Shown: positions 40,125 through 49,616 of the stretch, piece by piece
Position numbering within the stretch: position 1 is the first letter of the stretch
How the letters are laid out: each line of letters opens with the position of its first letter
Assembly (NCBI RefSeq): GCF_024529955.1
Contig: NZ_AP024854.1
Location: 806,001-870,000, forward strand
Reading direction: 5' to 3'
DNA from: Photobacterium toruni
Lineage (GTDB): Bacteria; Pseudomonadota; Gammaproteobacteria; Enterobacterales; Vibrionaceae
DNA: 64,000 nt
The notes under the pieces: generated by a model
The model's database searches: none
The model's input: only the letters and a program-made list of their open reading frames with translations
What the model was told of the DNA's origin: nothing
Translations under genes and position numbers: made by a program

Positions 40125-40427
40125 ATGACAATGACCATAAAATATCAGTTATTTAAAGCAATCGTTGTGGCTGGTACATTAGTATTAGCACCTGTAAGTT
40201 ATGCGAATTCAGATCAACATAAAGGTATTGATATTATAGTAAATATTAATGATGCTAATGCTGAACAACTTGATGAGTTATTAGTGGGAATCGGACCAGA
40301 TAAAGCTGAAAATATTATTCAATATCGAATTAAGTATGGCAAGTTTGCATCTGTTGATGATCTTACAAAAGTAAAAGGAATTGGCGCTTCAACAGTGGAT
40401 AAGAATCGTAATCGAATTAAATTGTAA
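40125..40427 (+). CDS. comEA: ComEA-family helix-hairpin-helix DNA-binding protein
   Basis: ComEA pulls incoming DNA across the outer membrane during natural transformation. Starting at ATG 40125 gives 100 residues: a signal peptide ending near PVSYA, then a (HhH)2 domain with VNINDANAEQLDELL, GIGPDKAENIIQYR and KVKGIGASTV. The longer open frame upstream would add a cysteine-rich stretch unlike the family. The position after ppiD matches the competence comEA of Vibrio as I recall it. Competence genes in Vibrio respond to chitin; regulation is not visible here. Confidence 0.9.
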   Translation: MTMTIKYQLFKAIVVAGTLVLAPVSYANSDQHKGIDIIVNINDANAEQLDELLVGIGPDKAENIIQYRIKYGKFASVDDLTKVKGIGASTVDKNRNRIKL

Positions 40428-40454
40428 TCGTTAATAAATTAAGTTTTATCCATT

Positions 40455-40482
40455 ACGACAGGTATATAACCTGTCGTTTTTT
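40455..40482 (+). terminator. comEA terminator
   Basis: CGACAGG and CCTGTCG around TATATAA with six T. The stem is close to the inner part of the GCGATAGG terminator family. Confidence 0.85.
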
Positions 40483-40511
40483 GTCTAAGCATTACCTGCT
40501 TTCTAAATTCA

Positions 40512-41054
40512 TTATTTTTTTGGGGAAGTGAGTAACGCAATAATTACACCAGAGATAGCTCCAATTAAATGGGCTTGGGTCGCAACTTGTACTCCTATTA
40601 GTTCTGCTGAGCTAGCAGATCCACCAAAGCATTGTTCCCAGCTTATTTTTACAATTAACCCTAGCAATAATAACCAACCGCCTTTAGTTTTAGTTTGAAT
40701 ATCACGTATAGCTCCCCATGCAAATAAACCATGTAATACGCCTGAGAAGCCGGCATACCAGTTGATCTGGGTTATAAAGAGTCCTAAACCGATAATCGTA
40801 CTGAGGCTTAAAATTAATAAGCTGTAATGACGTGGTGTAAAATGGGCGCGAAAAATAAAGCTAATAATAGCAAAGGCACTGGCATTCATCGTAAGGTGAA
40901 TCCAATTGGTATGGGTAATGTTTCCTGTTAGGATCCGCCATACTTCACCATTCAGTATTGCTTGGCGATCCCATACGAGTAGTGGTTGAAGTTGTGGAAT
41001 TTGAGCAATAATTCCTATAATTAATGCAATAATAATATAATTACGAATAGACAA
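40512..41054 (-). CDS. Rhomboid-family intramembrane serine protease, rhombosortase type
   Basis: The protein is about 180 residues with six predicted helices. It shows the rhomboid catalytic set in compact form: HLTMNASA (oxyanion Asn), GFSGVLHGLFAWG (nucleophile Ser in G-x-S-G, followed by H-G) and AHLIGAISG (catalytic His). A WRILTGNITHTNWIHL segment precedes them. This compact form fits rhombosortases, which cleave the GlyGly-CTERM tail of secreted proteins in Vibrio-like bacteria. I choose TTG 41054 with GAGG five bases upstream; the frame stays open for another 86 codons but would run antisense through the DTW gene. Confidence 0.82.
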   Translation of the reverse strand: MSIRNYIIIALIIGIIAQIPQLQPLLVWDRQAILNGEVWRILTGNITHTNWIHLTMNASAFAIISFIFRAHFTPRHYSLLILSLSTIIGLGLFITQINWYAGFSGVLHGLFAWGAIRDIQTKTKGGWLLLLGLIVKISWEQCFGGSASSAELIGVQVATQAHLIGAISGVIIALLTSPKK

Positions 41055-41064
41055 GGCAACCTCA

Positions 41065-41673
41065 ATGAGTCGGTATTGTGAATACTGTGGTAAGGCAAAA
41101 AAAGCCTGTATTTGCCACTGGATCGAAAACATCACAGCAACAACGGAAATTTGGATTTTGCAGCACCCATCTGAAATTAAACGTGCAATAGGCACTGCAA
41201 GAATCTTATCACTTTCTCTACCAAATAGCCGACTTTGGGTGGGAGAAGATTTTTCTGGTAATGATGAGCTTAACCGCTTACTCGCAGAGCCTGAACGTGA
41301 TGTGTATGTCATCTATCCCGGTGAGGGTTCAGTGCCTATATCAAGGGTTGCAGCCACGGCAAATAAGCAACGTATACAAACGGTTATTTTATTAGATGGT
41401 ACATGGAAAAAAGCGTATAAAATGTGGCTGCTTGCCACTAATTTGCACCATTTGCCATTAGTAAATTTAGACAATGCTGACAATGGTAATTATCGTATTC
41501 GTAAATCGCCAAAAGAGCAGGGTGTTTCAACCGTAGAAGCGGGTTATTTAGCCTTGTCTGCATTTGAAGCCAATAGTGATAAATTTACACCATTGTTAAC
41601 GACGTTTAATCATATGATAGATTTTCAGATAAAGCATATGCCGCAAGGGGTATTTGAGAAGAATTATTTGTGA
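41065..41673 (+). CDS. tapT: DTW-domain tRNA-uridine aminocarboxypropyltransferase
   Basis: TapT (YfiP) transfers a 3-amino-3-carboxypropyl group from SAM to uridine 47 of tRNAs (acp3U). The 202-residue protein starts with a zinc-binding CEYCGKAKKACIC. It has LQHPSEIKRAIGT, the DTW-type motif as LLDGTWKKA, and RKSPKEQGVSTVEA. Its start is only ten bases from the start of the divergent rhombosortase gene, so each promoter must lie inside or across the other gene. The symbol is by family; orthology was not tested. Confidence 0.88.
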   Translation: MSRYCEYCGKAKKACICHWIENITATTEIWILQHPSEIKRAIGTARILSLSLPNSRLWVGEDFSGNDELNRLLAEPERDVYVIYPGEGSVPISRVAATANKQRIQTVILLDGTWKKAYKMWLLATNLHHLPLVNLDNADNGNYRIRKSPKEQGVSTVEAGYLALSAFEANSDKFTPLLTTFNHMIDFQIKHMPQGVFEKNYL

Positions 41674-41718
41674 GCAAATAGGCAAGAGCAGGAACGAGTT
41701 TGCGAGTATTAGAGCTCA

Positions 41719-41926
41719 ATAATCGTCATTCCCTACAGTGAGGTTACGAACGAGATAGGTAATCAACTCTCCGCGTGTTGTCGTGTTTATGTATTCACTG
41801 GCGCCTTTAAGGCTCAATCTCGCCTTTAGTAGATCACGGATAGCTTCGTGCCTCAACTTTCGAGATGACGGATAATGGGCTGAGTAAATGCCAAACCCAA
41901 TTCCGTCATTTTCTGCATTGAATCCG
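41719..41926. repeat. Full CGTCATTCCC...GAGATGACG element plus an extra half copy
   Basis: Begins TCGTCATTCCCTACAGTGAG and its right end is TTTCGAGATGACGG near 41870. The first and last ~40 bases are imperfect inverted repeats (shared CGTCAT, GTGAGG/TTGAGG, ACGAA). A degenerate half (CCGTCATTTTCTGCATTGAA) follows and ends at the dgt stop codon. Confidence 0.85.
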
Positions 41927-43294
41927 CTATACTCCATGCCCTTCATTACCTATTTCCAGCGTAATCGATGGTTGAAAGAGAGTATTGTATAGCCGCTGTG
42001 AAAAGCCATCGGTCATGCCTGAAATATAATCAGCGATGATACGCATTTCATTATCGCCTTTATCTACTGCATGTTGCCAATGCTTGCGGGTGGCTTCTGG
42101 TAATAAACGCTCAGGATCTGAGGCAAAAGCATCAAATAACTCCATGATTAATTGCTGACCTTTATATTCTAATAACTGAATTTCAGGCTTTTTCACCACA
42201 TAATCACTGACAAATTGTTTTAAGACATTCAGGGCATTTTCCATTGCGGGTGATAGATAAGCATTCCAGTTTAATAATGGCTCTTCAAAACTGTTGATGC
42301 CATCTTGCAGTGTTGGTGCGATTTCAATTGATGTTAATAAAGCATTAACCAGTGCGCCAATTGCATCTTTACGTTGATGGTGGCTGGCAAACATATGTTC
42401 ACTGATCTCACCAATTCGTTGTTCTAGCCATGGGTCACCACATTCAGCAATTTTTGATGCGACCGCTTCTTGCCATTGATCACGATTAACAATACCCATC
42501 ACAATTGCATCTTCAAGATCATGAACGCCATAAGCAATATCGTCAGCTAACTCCATGATTGAGCAATCAAGTGATTTAAACTGTGTCTTATTATGTTGAT
42601 GCGGTAAGGGTGAGTGATTACGCATTTGTTTAAATAACTGGCGGTCGTGCTCTGACAAAGGGGCTAATACCCAATCAAAGACCGTTTTATCATCATTGTA
42701 AATACCTTTTGCTGGGTGCCATAACTTGGCTTTTAAATGACGAAAATTAACCACATCATCGGCGCGTTCCGTTGCGGTTGTTTGGCTGAGTAATGCGGGG
42801 TATTTCAGTAAACCTAATAACGTTCGACGAGAAAGGTTCATACCATGATGTTCAGTGTAGGGTTCTAGTAATGTGACGATACGAAATGTTTGAGCATTGC
42901 CTTCAAAACCGCCATGATTACGCATCATATAATTTAATGCTACCTCACCACCATGACCAAATGGTGGGTGACCAATATCGTGCGCAAGACAGACACTTTC
43001 CATAAGGCTGGTTGAGGCCAATAATGAATGGAATTGAGGCTGCTTTAATTTTAATTGCGCCACAATACCCGTGCCTATTTGTGAAGCCTCAAGCGAGTGA
43101 GTTAAACGAGTACGATAAAAATCATGATTGCCAGCGCCATGCACTTGAGTTTTTGCTTGCAGGCGACGAAATGCGGCTGAGTGTAAAATTCGTGCCCGAT
43201 CCCGTTGATAGGCCGAGCGATGATCATCGCGACGCATTTTTTGTTCGTCGCTATGACGTTGTTCCCAACAAGGATCAATAATAAACGCTGTCAT
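41927..43294 (-). CDS. dgt: HD-domain deoxyguanosine triphosphate triphosphohydrolase
   Basis: Dgt-like enzymes remove the whole triphosphate from dGTP or other dNTPs. The 455-residue protein shows [25 protein letters not shown] and the HD motif [31 protein letters not shown] follows as the second metal region. It belongs to the longer subgroup common in Vibrio and related genera, which databases now call anti-phage dGTPase because relatives deplete dNTPs during infection. The start overlaps the stop of yfbR by one base (TAATG), so the two are an operon. Confidence 0.93.
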   Translation of the reverse strand: MTAFIIDPCWEQRHSDEQKMRRDDHRSAYQRDRARILHSAAFRRLQAKTQVHGAGNHDFYRTRLTHSLEASQIGTGIVAQLKLKQPQFHSLLASTSLMESVCLAHDIGHPPFGHGGEVALNYMMRNHGGFEGNAQTFRIVTLLEPYTEHHGMNLSRRTLLGLLKYPALLSQTTATERADDVVNFRHLKAKLWHPAKGIYNDDKTVFDWVLAPLSEHDRQLFKQMRNHSPLPHQHNKTQFKSLDCSIMELADDIAYGVHDLEDAIVMGIVNRDQWQEAVASKIAECGDPWLEQRIGEISEHMFASHHQRKDAIGALVNALLTSIEIAPTLQDGINSFEEPLLNWNAYLSPAMENALNVLKQFVSDYVVKKPEIQLLEYKGQQLIMELFDAFASDPERLLPEATRKHWQHAVDKGDNEMRIIADYISGMTDGFSQRLYNTLFQPSITLEIGNEGHGV

Positions 43295-43878
43295 TAGCTG
43301 ATCTCATCTAATGTTAAATTAAAGCTATCTGCAAAAGTTGTTAGGAAATAGTCCATTTCAGGGGTTCTGCGCGCTGCTAACGTTTCTTCAAGGCGTTTTT
43401 TCGCTTTGGTAAATTCATGATTACCTGCACTTAATTCTTCTAAACATTTAAGATAAGCGCATAAAGTATCGGCTTGTTTAACGATAGCGGCATTTTCAGG
43501 ATCTAATTTGTGGCTATCAACTAATGGCGCATAATCATCATAAAATTCTTCAGGTAACATCGAGAGTAATTTTTGTTCGGCAGCCAGTTCGATCTTTTTA
43601 TATTCTTCAGCAATGGTTGGGTTGAAATATTTAATCGGGGTTGGCATATCACCAGTGATCACCTCACTGACATCATGAAACATACCTAATAATGCAATTT
43701 GTTCAGGATTAACATTACCGCCAAACTTACGGTTTTTAATGAGCGCCAGTGCGTGAGCCACAAAAGCAACTTGAAGGCTGTGTTCTGATATGTTTTCAGT
43801 TTCAACACTGCGCATTAATGGCCAGCGTTGAATTAAACGCATTCGCGCGAGATGAGCAAAAAAATGGCTTTTTTCCAT
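43294..43878 (-). CDS. yfbR: 5'-deoxynucleotidase YfbR
   Basis: YfbR is an HD-domain enzyme that dephosphorylates deoxyribonucleoside 5'-monophosphates. The 194-residue protein has [17 protein letters not shown] (first metal His), [16 protein letters not shown] (His-Asp) and a late metal Asp in [13 protein letters not shown]. It is transcribed before dgt. Together the pair could take dNTPs or dNMPs down to nucleosides. This is the usual neighbourhood with alaA. Confidence 0.96.
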   Translation of the reverse strand: MEKSHFFAHLARMRLIQRWPLMRSVETENISEHSLQVAFVAHALALIKNRKFGGNVNPEQIALLGMFHDVSEVITGDMPTPIKYFNPTIAEEYKKIELAAEQKLLSMLPEEFYDDYAPLVDSHKLDPENAAIVKQADTLCAYLKCLEELSAGNHEFTKAKKRLEETLAARRTPEMDYFLTTFADSFNLTLDEIS

Positions 43879-43984
43879 GGGAGTGTTCCCTTATAGCAAA
43901 ATTTTGATGGGTATAAGTATATCAAGTGTGTGGTGTTTATGAAGAAATTACTTGGTAAGTGTTCAGGTGTTATGTGAAAGTAGA

Positions 43985-44013
43985 TAAAAAAGCCTCGGGA
44001 ATAAACCGAGGCT
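43985..44013 (-). terminator. alaA terminator
   Basis: On the minus strand AGCCTCGG-TTTATTC-CCGAGGCT is followed by six T. Confidence 0.88.
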
Positions 44014-44059
44014 GATAATTGTGTGCTGTTCACTTAACGACGGTGAGTGGTTGTCGTTA

Positions 44060-45274
44060 TTATTGACGATAGCTATGCAGGAAGCGTTCAAGACGGGTCA
44101 TTGCTTGCTCTAAGTCATCAACTCGCGGTAGCGTTACAATACGGAAGTGATCAGGTTGTTTCCAGTTAAAGCCAGTGCCGTGAACCACTAATACTTTTTC
44201 TTGCAGCAAGAAGTCCATTGCAAAGCGTTGGTCATCGACAATATTAAACTTTTTCTGATCTAATTTGGGGAAGAGGTATAACGCCCCTTTGGGTTTTACA
44301 CACGAAATTCCTGGAATTTGAGTCAATAAATCATAAGCTTTATCACGTTGTTCGAGTAAGCGTCCGCCAGGTAAGATCAATTCATTGATACTTTGATAAC
44401 CGCCGAGTGCTGTTTGAATCGCGTGCTGCATTGGTACGTTGGCACATAAACGCATAGAAGACAGCATTTCTAAGCCTTCAATATAACCTTTGGCCTTCTG
44501 TTTTGCGCCTGATAACACCATCCAACCGGCACGGAAACCACATACTCGGTATGATTTAGACAGACCATTAAAGGTAATACAGAATACGTCAGGCGCTAAC
44601 GGTGCAATTGAAGTATGTTTCGCACCGTCATACAAGATTTTATCGTAGATCTCATCGGCAAAAATAATCAGATTATGTTGACGTGCAATCTCAACGATTT
44701 CTAAGAGAAACTCACGACTATAAACTGCGCCCGTTGGATTATTCGGGTTGATCAGTACGATACCACGCGTATGAGGCCCAATTTTCTTTTTGATATCATC
44801 AAGATCTGGATACCAATCAGATTGTTCATCACAAGTGTAGTGAACAGCTGTGCCTCCTGACAGCGATACAGCTGCTGTCCATAATGGGTAATCAGGAGAG
44901 GGTACTAAAATCTCATCTTTATGGTTGAGCAATGCTTGCATCGCCATCACAATTAATTCAGATACGCCATTACCGATATAAACATCTTCAACATCAATGT
45001 CGAGTAAGCCACATTTTTGATAATGTTGTACGATGGCTTTACGTGCAGAATAAATGCCTTTTGAATCACAGTAGCCTTGTGATGTTGGTAAATTACGGAT
45101 CACATCAACCAGAATTTCATCAGGGGCATCAAATCCAAACGGCGCTGGATTGCCAATATTAAGTTTAAGTATTTTTTGGCCTTCTTCTTCCATGCGTTTA
45201 GCATGCTTAAGAACGGGACCACGTATGTCATAGCAAACATTATTGAGCTTGGATGACATCCCGAAATTTTGCAT
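44060..45274 (-). CDS. alaA: Alanine-synthesising PLP aminotransferase
   Basis: AlaA (YfbQ) makes alanine from pyruvate and glutamate. The 404-residue protein has LKLNIGNPAPFGFDAPDE, the PLP-stacking region INPNNPTGAVYS, the Asp/Tyr segment FADEIYDKILYDG, and the Schiff-base Lys in NGLSKSYRVCGFRAGW. ATG is the plus-strand CAT at 45272-45274. Confidence 0.96.
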   Translation of the reverse strand: MQNFGMSSKLNNVCYDIRGPVLKHAKRMEEEGQKILKLNIGNPAPFGFDAPDEILVDVIRNLPTSQGYCDSKGIYSARKAIVQHYQKCGLLDIDVEDVYIGNGVSELIVMAMQALLNHKDEILVPSPDYPLWTAAVSLSGGTAVHYTCDEQSDWYPDLDDIKKKIGPHTRGIVLINPNNPTGAVYSREFLLEIVEIARQHNLIIFADEIYDKILYDGAKHTSIAPLAPDVFCITFNGLSKSYRVCGFRAGWMVLSGAKQKAKGYIEGLEMLSSMRLCANVPMQHAIQTALGGYQSINELILPGGRLLEQRDKAYDLLTQIPGISCVKPKGALYLFPKLDQKKFNIVDDQRFAMDFLLQEKVLVVHGTGFNWKQPDHFRIVTLPRVDDLEQAMTRLERFLHSYRQ

Positions 45275-45673
45275 ATAATACTATCCTGATGATAATTTTT
45301 AGTCTCCCCACAAATTACACTATAAAACCAGTTTAAAGGAACACCTTTTAGCATAAAATTTCGTAAAATAGTTTTTTGTGTTATTTCAAACCCATACTTG
45401 CTGTGTTATTGACTAGAGTTATTGTTAATGTTCAGCTATTTATGCTGAAATATAGCCAAAAGGAATGACGTTACTTCATTAGTCAGATGCTATCTAGTGA
45501 GGTAGAATACTCAGATCATTCTTCTTTGCTGATAATCAATGGTTTGTCTTGTTAGATGATCATTGAAATAATGACTATTTTAGCAAAGAACCAAGTATGT
45601 CCATGATTGGCATATTTTTATCTTTCAGCCAGGGATGAGCCGTATTGGTGATATTTAGCTGAGCGAGGTTATC
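45275..45673. other. alaA-menF divergent intergenic region
   Basis: 399 bp of AT-rich DNA; both promoters should lie here. No gene and no named operator was recognised. Confidence 0.4.
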
Positions 45674-47008
45674 TTGACTGCGTTACAACAAGCTGTTGCA
45701 TTACTGATTGCTAACATTAAACAAGCATCAGTAACAACTCAACGATTAGTAGTAAAATTAGAGCTGCCTGCAAATACTGATTTAATTGATTGGATGGATG
45801 CTCAATCTTTATTTCCCAAATTTTATTGGCAATCTCGAGATTGTCGTGAAGAAGTGGTTGCTTTGGGGCAGATCAAAACGTTTACCGATCCGCTAATTGC
45901 TGAACAAGTGATTACTGATGATCAGCGTGTTTGGGGTGGGCGTTCTTTTGATGGTCATACTGATCGCAATCGCCGTTGCCTTTCTTCCTTTTTCTTTTTG
46001 CCATTACTTGAAATTATTCATTTTGATGGTGAATGGCATCTTGCTGCCAACATGTGTGATGATAAATCTCGAATGTTAGCGATGTTACAAAAAATAGCTA
46101 CTGATCCAGAGGTAGTTACTGACATTGATAGCCGTATTTTAAGTCGTAGTTATAGCCCTGATTTTGTTGGTTGGTCAACCATGATTGAACAAGCATTAGC
46201 AGGCATTGCAAATGATGAATTTGAAAAGGTAGTGTTGGCTCGACGGACAACATTGCAGCTTGATCATCCAGTATTACCTGCGCAATTACTCAAAGCGAGT
46301 CGTGCTAGCAATAGCAATAGTTTTCATTTTTTGATGGCACTGGATGCTGAACATTGTTTTGTTGGATCAACACCTGAACGTTTATTTCAACGTCATGATC
46401 GCGCTTTACAGACTGAAGCGCTCGCTGGCACGATTGGGCGTGGTGCTGATAGCCAAGAAGATCAACAATTAGCACAATGGCTATTAGCTGACACTAAAAA
46501 CCGCTATGAAAATCGGTTAGTGGTGGACGATATTGTGGGGCGTTTAGTACCACAATGTGAATCAATGAATGTTTCTCCAGTACCTGAATTGGTGAAGTTA
46601 CGTAAAGTACAGCATTTAAAGCGCAGTATTGACGGTCAACTCAATGATGCGGTGTTTAGTGCTAATTTACTGGATAGTTTACAACCGACAGCGGCTATTG
46701 CCGGTTTACCTCGTGATGCTGCACTAAACTTTATTGCTGAGCATGAACCGTTTGCCCGTGGTTGGTATAGCGGTGCTGTTGGTTATATTGGTAAAAAGCA
46801 CAGTGAGTTTTGTGTGGCAATCCGTAGTGCAATGATCAGCGGTGATGATTTACATTTGTTTGCGGGAGCGGGAATTGTTCCTGGATCTGTCGCGGATAGT
46901 GAATGGAAAGAGCTTGATCGTAAAACCTCAACTTTATGCAGTTTGTTTGAACAACCTTGTTCTGATGACGGTAAGAGTATTGATAAGATGGAATATAAAA
47001 GCGCATGA
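45674..47008 (+). CDS. menF: Menaquinone-specific isochorismate synthase
   Basis: MenF converts chorismate to isochorismate, the first menaquinone step. The 444-residue protein has a chorismate-binding C-terminal half: FEKVVLARRT, FVGSTPERLF, ALAGTIGRG, ENRLVVDDI, LQPTAAIAGLPRDAAL and GWYSGAVGYIG. The start is TTG 45674, GAGGTT upstream. It opens the men operon and overlaps menD by four bases. Confidence 0.96.
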   Translation: MTALQQAVALLIANIKQASVTTQRLVVKLELPANTDLIDWMDAQSLFPKFYWQSRDCREEVVALGQIKTFTDPLIAEQVITDDQRVWGGRSFDGHTDRNRRCLSSFFFLPLLEIIHFDGEWHLAANMCDDKSRMLAMLQKIATDPEVVTDIDSRILSRSYSPDFVGWSTMIEQALAGIANDEFEKVVLARRTTLQLDHPVLPAQLLKASRASNSNSFHFLMALDAEHCFVGSTPERLFQRHDRALQTEALAGTIGRGADSQEDQQLAQWLLADTKNRYENRLVVDDIVGRLVPQCESMNVSPVPELVKLRKVQHLKRSIDGQLNDAVFSANLLDSLQPTAAIAGLPRDAALNFIAEHEPFARGWYSGAVGYIGKKHSEFCVAIRSAMISGDDLHLFAGAGIVPGSVADSEWKELDRKTSTLCSLFEQPCSDDGKSIDKMEYKSA

Positions 47009-48738
47009 CACAGCCATCATTAACAACCAGCCAATCATACCGGGCGGCATTAAATGGTTGCTGGGCAGGTTTAATGCTTGAAGAGTTAATGAGATTGGGA
47101 GTGCAACATGTTTGCATTGCACCAGGATCTCGTTCGACACCATTGACGTTGGCTGCAGCAAAACTAACACAATTGACGATTCATACGCATTTTGATGAGC
47201 GAGGTTTGGGTTTTTTAGCTTTAGGTTTAGCTAAAGCATCTCAATCTCCAGTGGCCGTTATAGTGACATCGGGTACGGCAGTGGCGAATTTATTACCTGC
47301 CGTTGCTGAAACTGGGCTAACGGGTGAAAAGTTGGTGTTGCTAACATCCGATCGACCTGCTGAGTTAATTCAATGTGGTGCTAACCAAGCGATTCGTCAG
47401 CATGGAATCTTTTCTGATCATGTGAGTCACTTTTTAGATATACCAAGTCCAAGTTTGGATATTAGTCCTAATTGGTTATTGTGTGCTATTGATGATGTGA
47501 TGCAGCAGCAACAATTGCGTGGTGGTTCAGTACATTTTAATTGTCATTATCCAGAACCTTTATATGGTGATGATGTTGATTTTTATGAGTATCTTATGCC
47601 TGTTGCTCAATGGCAGCAGGATACGATCCCTTATTGTCAGCATCAAGCTTTGCCGTCATTAACAACGGTGACAATTGATCATAATCAGTGGCAAACATTG
47701 TGCACTCAAAAAGGGGTTATTGTTGCAGGTCGACTTGCTGCTAATGAACTTAAAGCAGTACAGCAATTAGCGGCAACATTAGGATGGCCATTGCTGGTGG
47801 ATCCACAAGCAGGTGGTAGTAGTGATTATGCTGGTTTTGATGGGTGGTTACAAAACATCGCTTGTCATGATTATCTTCAACAAGCACAGGTATTATTACA
47901 GTTTGGTGGACGGTTAGTTTCTAAACGTTTATTGCAGCTAATCAGTCATCAGACATGGCACTCTTTTTTATTAATTGATCCATTAGCTGGGCGATTAGAT
48001 TCCAGTCATCGTCGTAGCCAACGTATTCAAGCAAATATTGAAGCGTGGGCGCAAGCGGCTATGGCATTAACAACCGATTCACTCCATTCACAATGGGCTC
48101 TACCGTTAGTTGAAGCATCGCAGTGCTATTTTGATATTGTTGCAGCTCACGCTAATCGTTTTTCTGAATTGGGTTTAGCGGCACAAGTCATGCAATGGAT
48201 AGCCCCTGAAACAGAATTGTTTTTGGGTAATAGCATGATTGTTCGATTGTTAGATATGTGCGCTAAATTACCGTTAACCGCGACATTTGCGAACCGTGGT
48301 GCATCGGGCATTGATGGCTTAATTGCAACAACTGCGGGTGTACAGCGAGCACGTAAATCATCTTTAGTGTGTTTGATCGGTGATACCTCGTTACTTTATG
48401 ATCTCAATTCATTGGCATTATTAAATCAACAGCAATATCCCATTGTCGTTATTGTTACCAATAATGATGGCGGTGGTATTTTTGATATGTTGCCTGTTCC
48501 TGATCAACAAAAAGATGATTTCTATCGTATGCCACATGGGTTTGAATTTAGCCATGCGGCAGCGATGTTTGGTTTACAGTATTGCGCCCCTACATCATTA
48601 AGTGCGGCTGAAGACGCTATTCGTGATGGTCAATTAAAAGTAGGAACAACCCTTGTTGAAATTAGGACACCTGCAGGTGAAGCTGGAGCAATGTTAAAAG
48701 CATTATTTGCAGAGGTTGAGCATGCTACTTTATTCTGA
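47005..48738 (+). CDS. menD: SEPHCHC synthase (menaquinone)
   Basis: MenD is a thiamine-diphosphate enzyme joining 2-oxoglutarate and isochorismate. The 577-residue protein shows CIAPGSRSTPLTLAA, HFDERGLGFLALG (catalytic Glu), VTSGTAVANLLPA and the late ThDP/Mg segment LIGDTSLLYDLNSL with TNNDGGGIF. It overlaps menF by four bases and menH by 17. Confidence 0.97.
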   Translation: MTQPSLTTSQSYRAALNGCWAGLMLEELMRLGVQHVCIAPGSRSTPLTLAAAKLTQLTIHTHFDERGLGFLALGLAKASQSPVAVIVTSGTAVANLLPAVAETGLTGEKLVLLTSDRPAELIQCGANQAIRQHGIFSDHVSHFLDIPSPSLDISPNWLLCAIDDVMQQQQLRGGSVHFNCHYPEPLYGDDVDFYEYLMPVAQWQQDTIPYCQHQALPSLTTVTIDHNQWQTLCTQKGVIVAGRLAANELKAVQQLAATLGWPLLVDPQAGGSSDYAGFDGWLQNIACHDYLQQAQVLLQFGGRLVSKRLLQLISHQTWHSFLLIDPLAGRLDSSHRRSQRIQANIEAWAQAAMALTTDSLHSQWALPLVEASQCYFDIVAAHANRFSELGLAAQVMQWIAPETELFLGNSMIVRLLDMCAKLPLTATFANRGASGIDGLIATTAGVQRARKSSLVCLIGDTSLLYDLNSLALLNQQQYPIVVIVTNNDGGGIFDMLPVPDQQKDDFYRMPHGFEFSHAAAMFGLQYCAPTSLSAAEDAIRDGQLKVGTTLVEIRTPAGEAGAMLKALFAEVEHATLF

Positions 48739-49531
48739 AACCTTTGGCGTTAAAGCCAATACCAAGCAACCAACATTGGTTTTTCTACATGGTTTATTGG
48801 GGAGTGGTCACGATTGGCGTTATGTTATTAGTCAGCTTGCTGCCACTCAGCAATGTATTACTATCGATTTACCGGGCCATGGGCTAAGTGCGTTTGTTGA
48901 TACAGAAATGACAACAGTGGCGCGTGAAGGTGGTTTCGATGCTATCCATCATGCATTGATAGCAACATTAGCTCATCGTGGTGTTAATGATTATGTACTC
49001 ATTGGTTATTCGATGGGAGCACGATTAGCGATGTATCATGCCTGTGCATTAGCCGCTAATCCGGTATCTTCGCATTTACCACGATTAGTCAAGGTGTTGC
49101 TTGAAGGTGGGCATTTTGGATTACCAGCTGTTGAGCGAGAGCCACGTTATCAACATGACCAACATTGGGCGGCTCGATTTGCTCAACAGCCATTAATCGG
49201 TGTGTTACAAGATTGGTATCAACAACCTGTTTTTGCGTCATTGACATCAGCTCAGCGACAAGTTTTGGTTGCTAAACGGAGTGATAATTTAGGCTCTGGA
49301 ATAGCAAAGATGATGTTAGCGACCTCACTGGCTAAACAGCCGCAATTATTACCTCAGTTACAACAGCTTTCAGTACCAATCCATTATCTTTGTGGTGGGC
49401 GTGATACCAAGTTTCATCACTTAGCCTCGGCGTGCGGTTTAGCCGTGACGGTTATTGATGATGCTGGTCATAATATACACATTGAACAACCTGTTGCTTT
49501 TACAACGGCATTATTGACGTTTATTAGTTAA
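48722..49531 (+). CDS. menH: SHCHC synthase, alpha/beta-hydrolase MenH
   Basis: MenH eliminates pyruvate from SEPHCHC to give SHCHC. I start at ATG 48722 with AGAGG eight bases upstream (269 residues), inside the menD end; a TTG 15 bases earlier is the less likely start. Visible motifs are FLHGLLGSGHDW, GYSMGARLAM (Ser nucleophile), LLEGGHFGL and DDAGHNIHIEQP (catalytic His). Confidence 0.92.
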   Translation: MLLYSETFGVKANTKQPTLVFLHGLLGSGHDWRYVISQLAATQQCITIDLPGHGLSAFVDTEMTTVAREGGFDAIHHALIATLAHRGVNDYVLIGYSMGARLAMYHACALAANPVSSHLPRLVKVLLEGGHFGLPAVEREPRYQHDQHWAARFAQQPLIGVLQDWYQQPVFASLTSAQRQVLVAKRSDNLGSGIAKMMLATSLAKQPQLLPQLQQLSVPIHYLCGGRDTKFHHLASACGLAVTVIDDAGHNIHIEQPVAFTTALLTFIS

Positions 49532-49616
49532 TAATCTCTTTATAAAACCAATAGATACTCTGTATTCTAGCTAAAATGTTTGTCAAATATACTCTGACAT
49601 AATATAAGGAAATGTA

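Noticed and set aside
41055..41312. 86-codon N-terminal extension of the rhombosortase-like protein
   Set aside because: It would run antisense through the conserved start of the DTW-domain gene and shows no rhomboid features.
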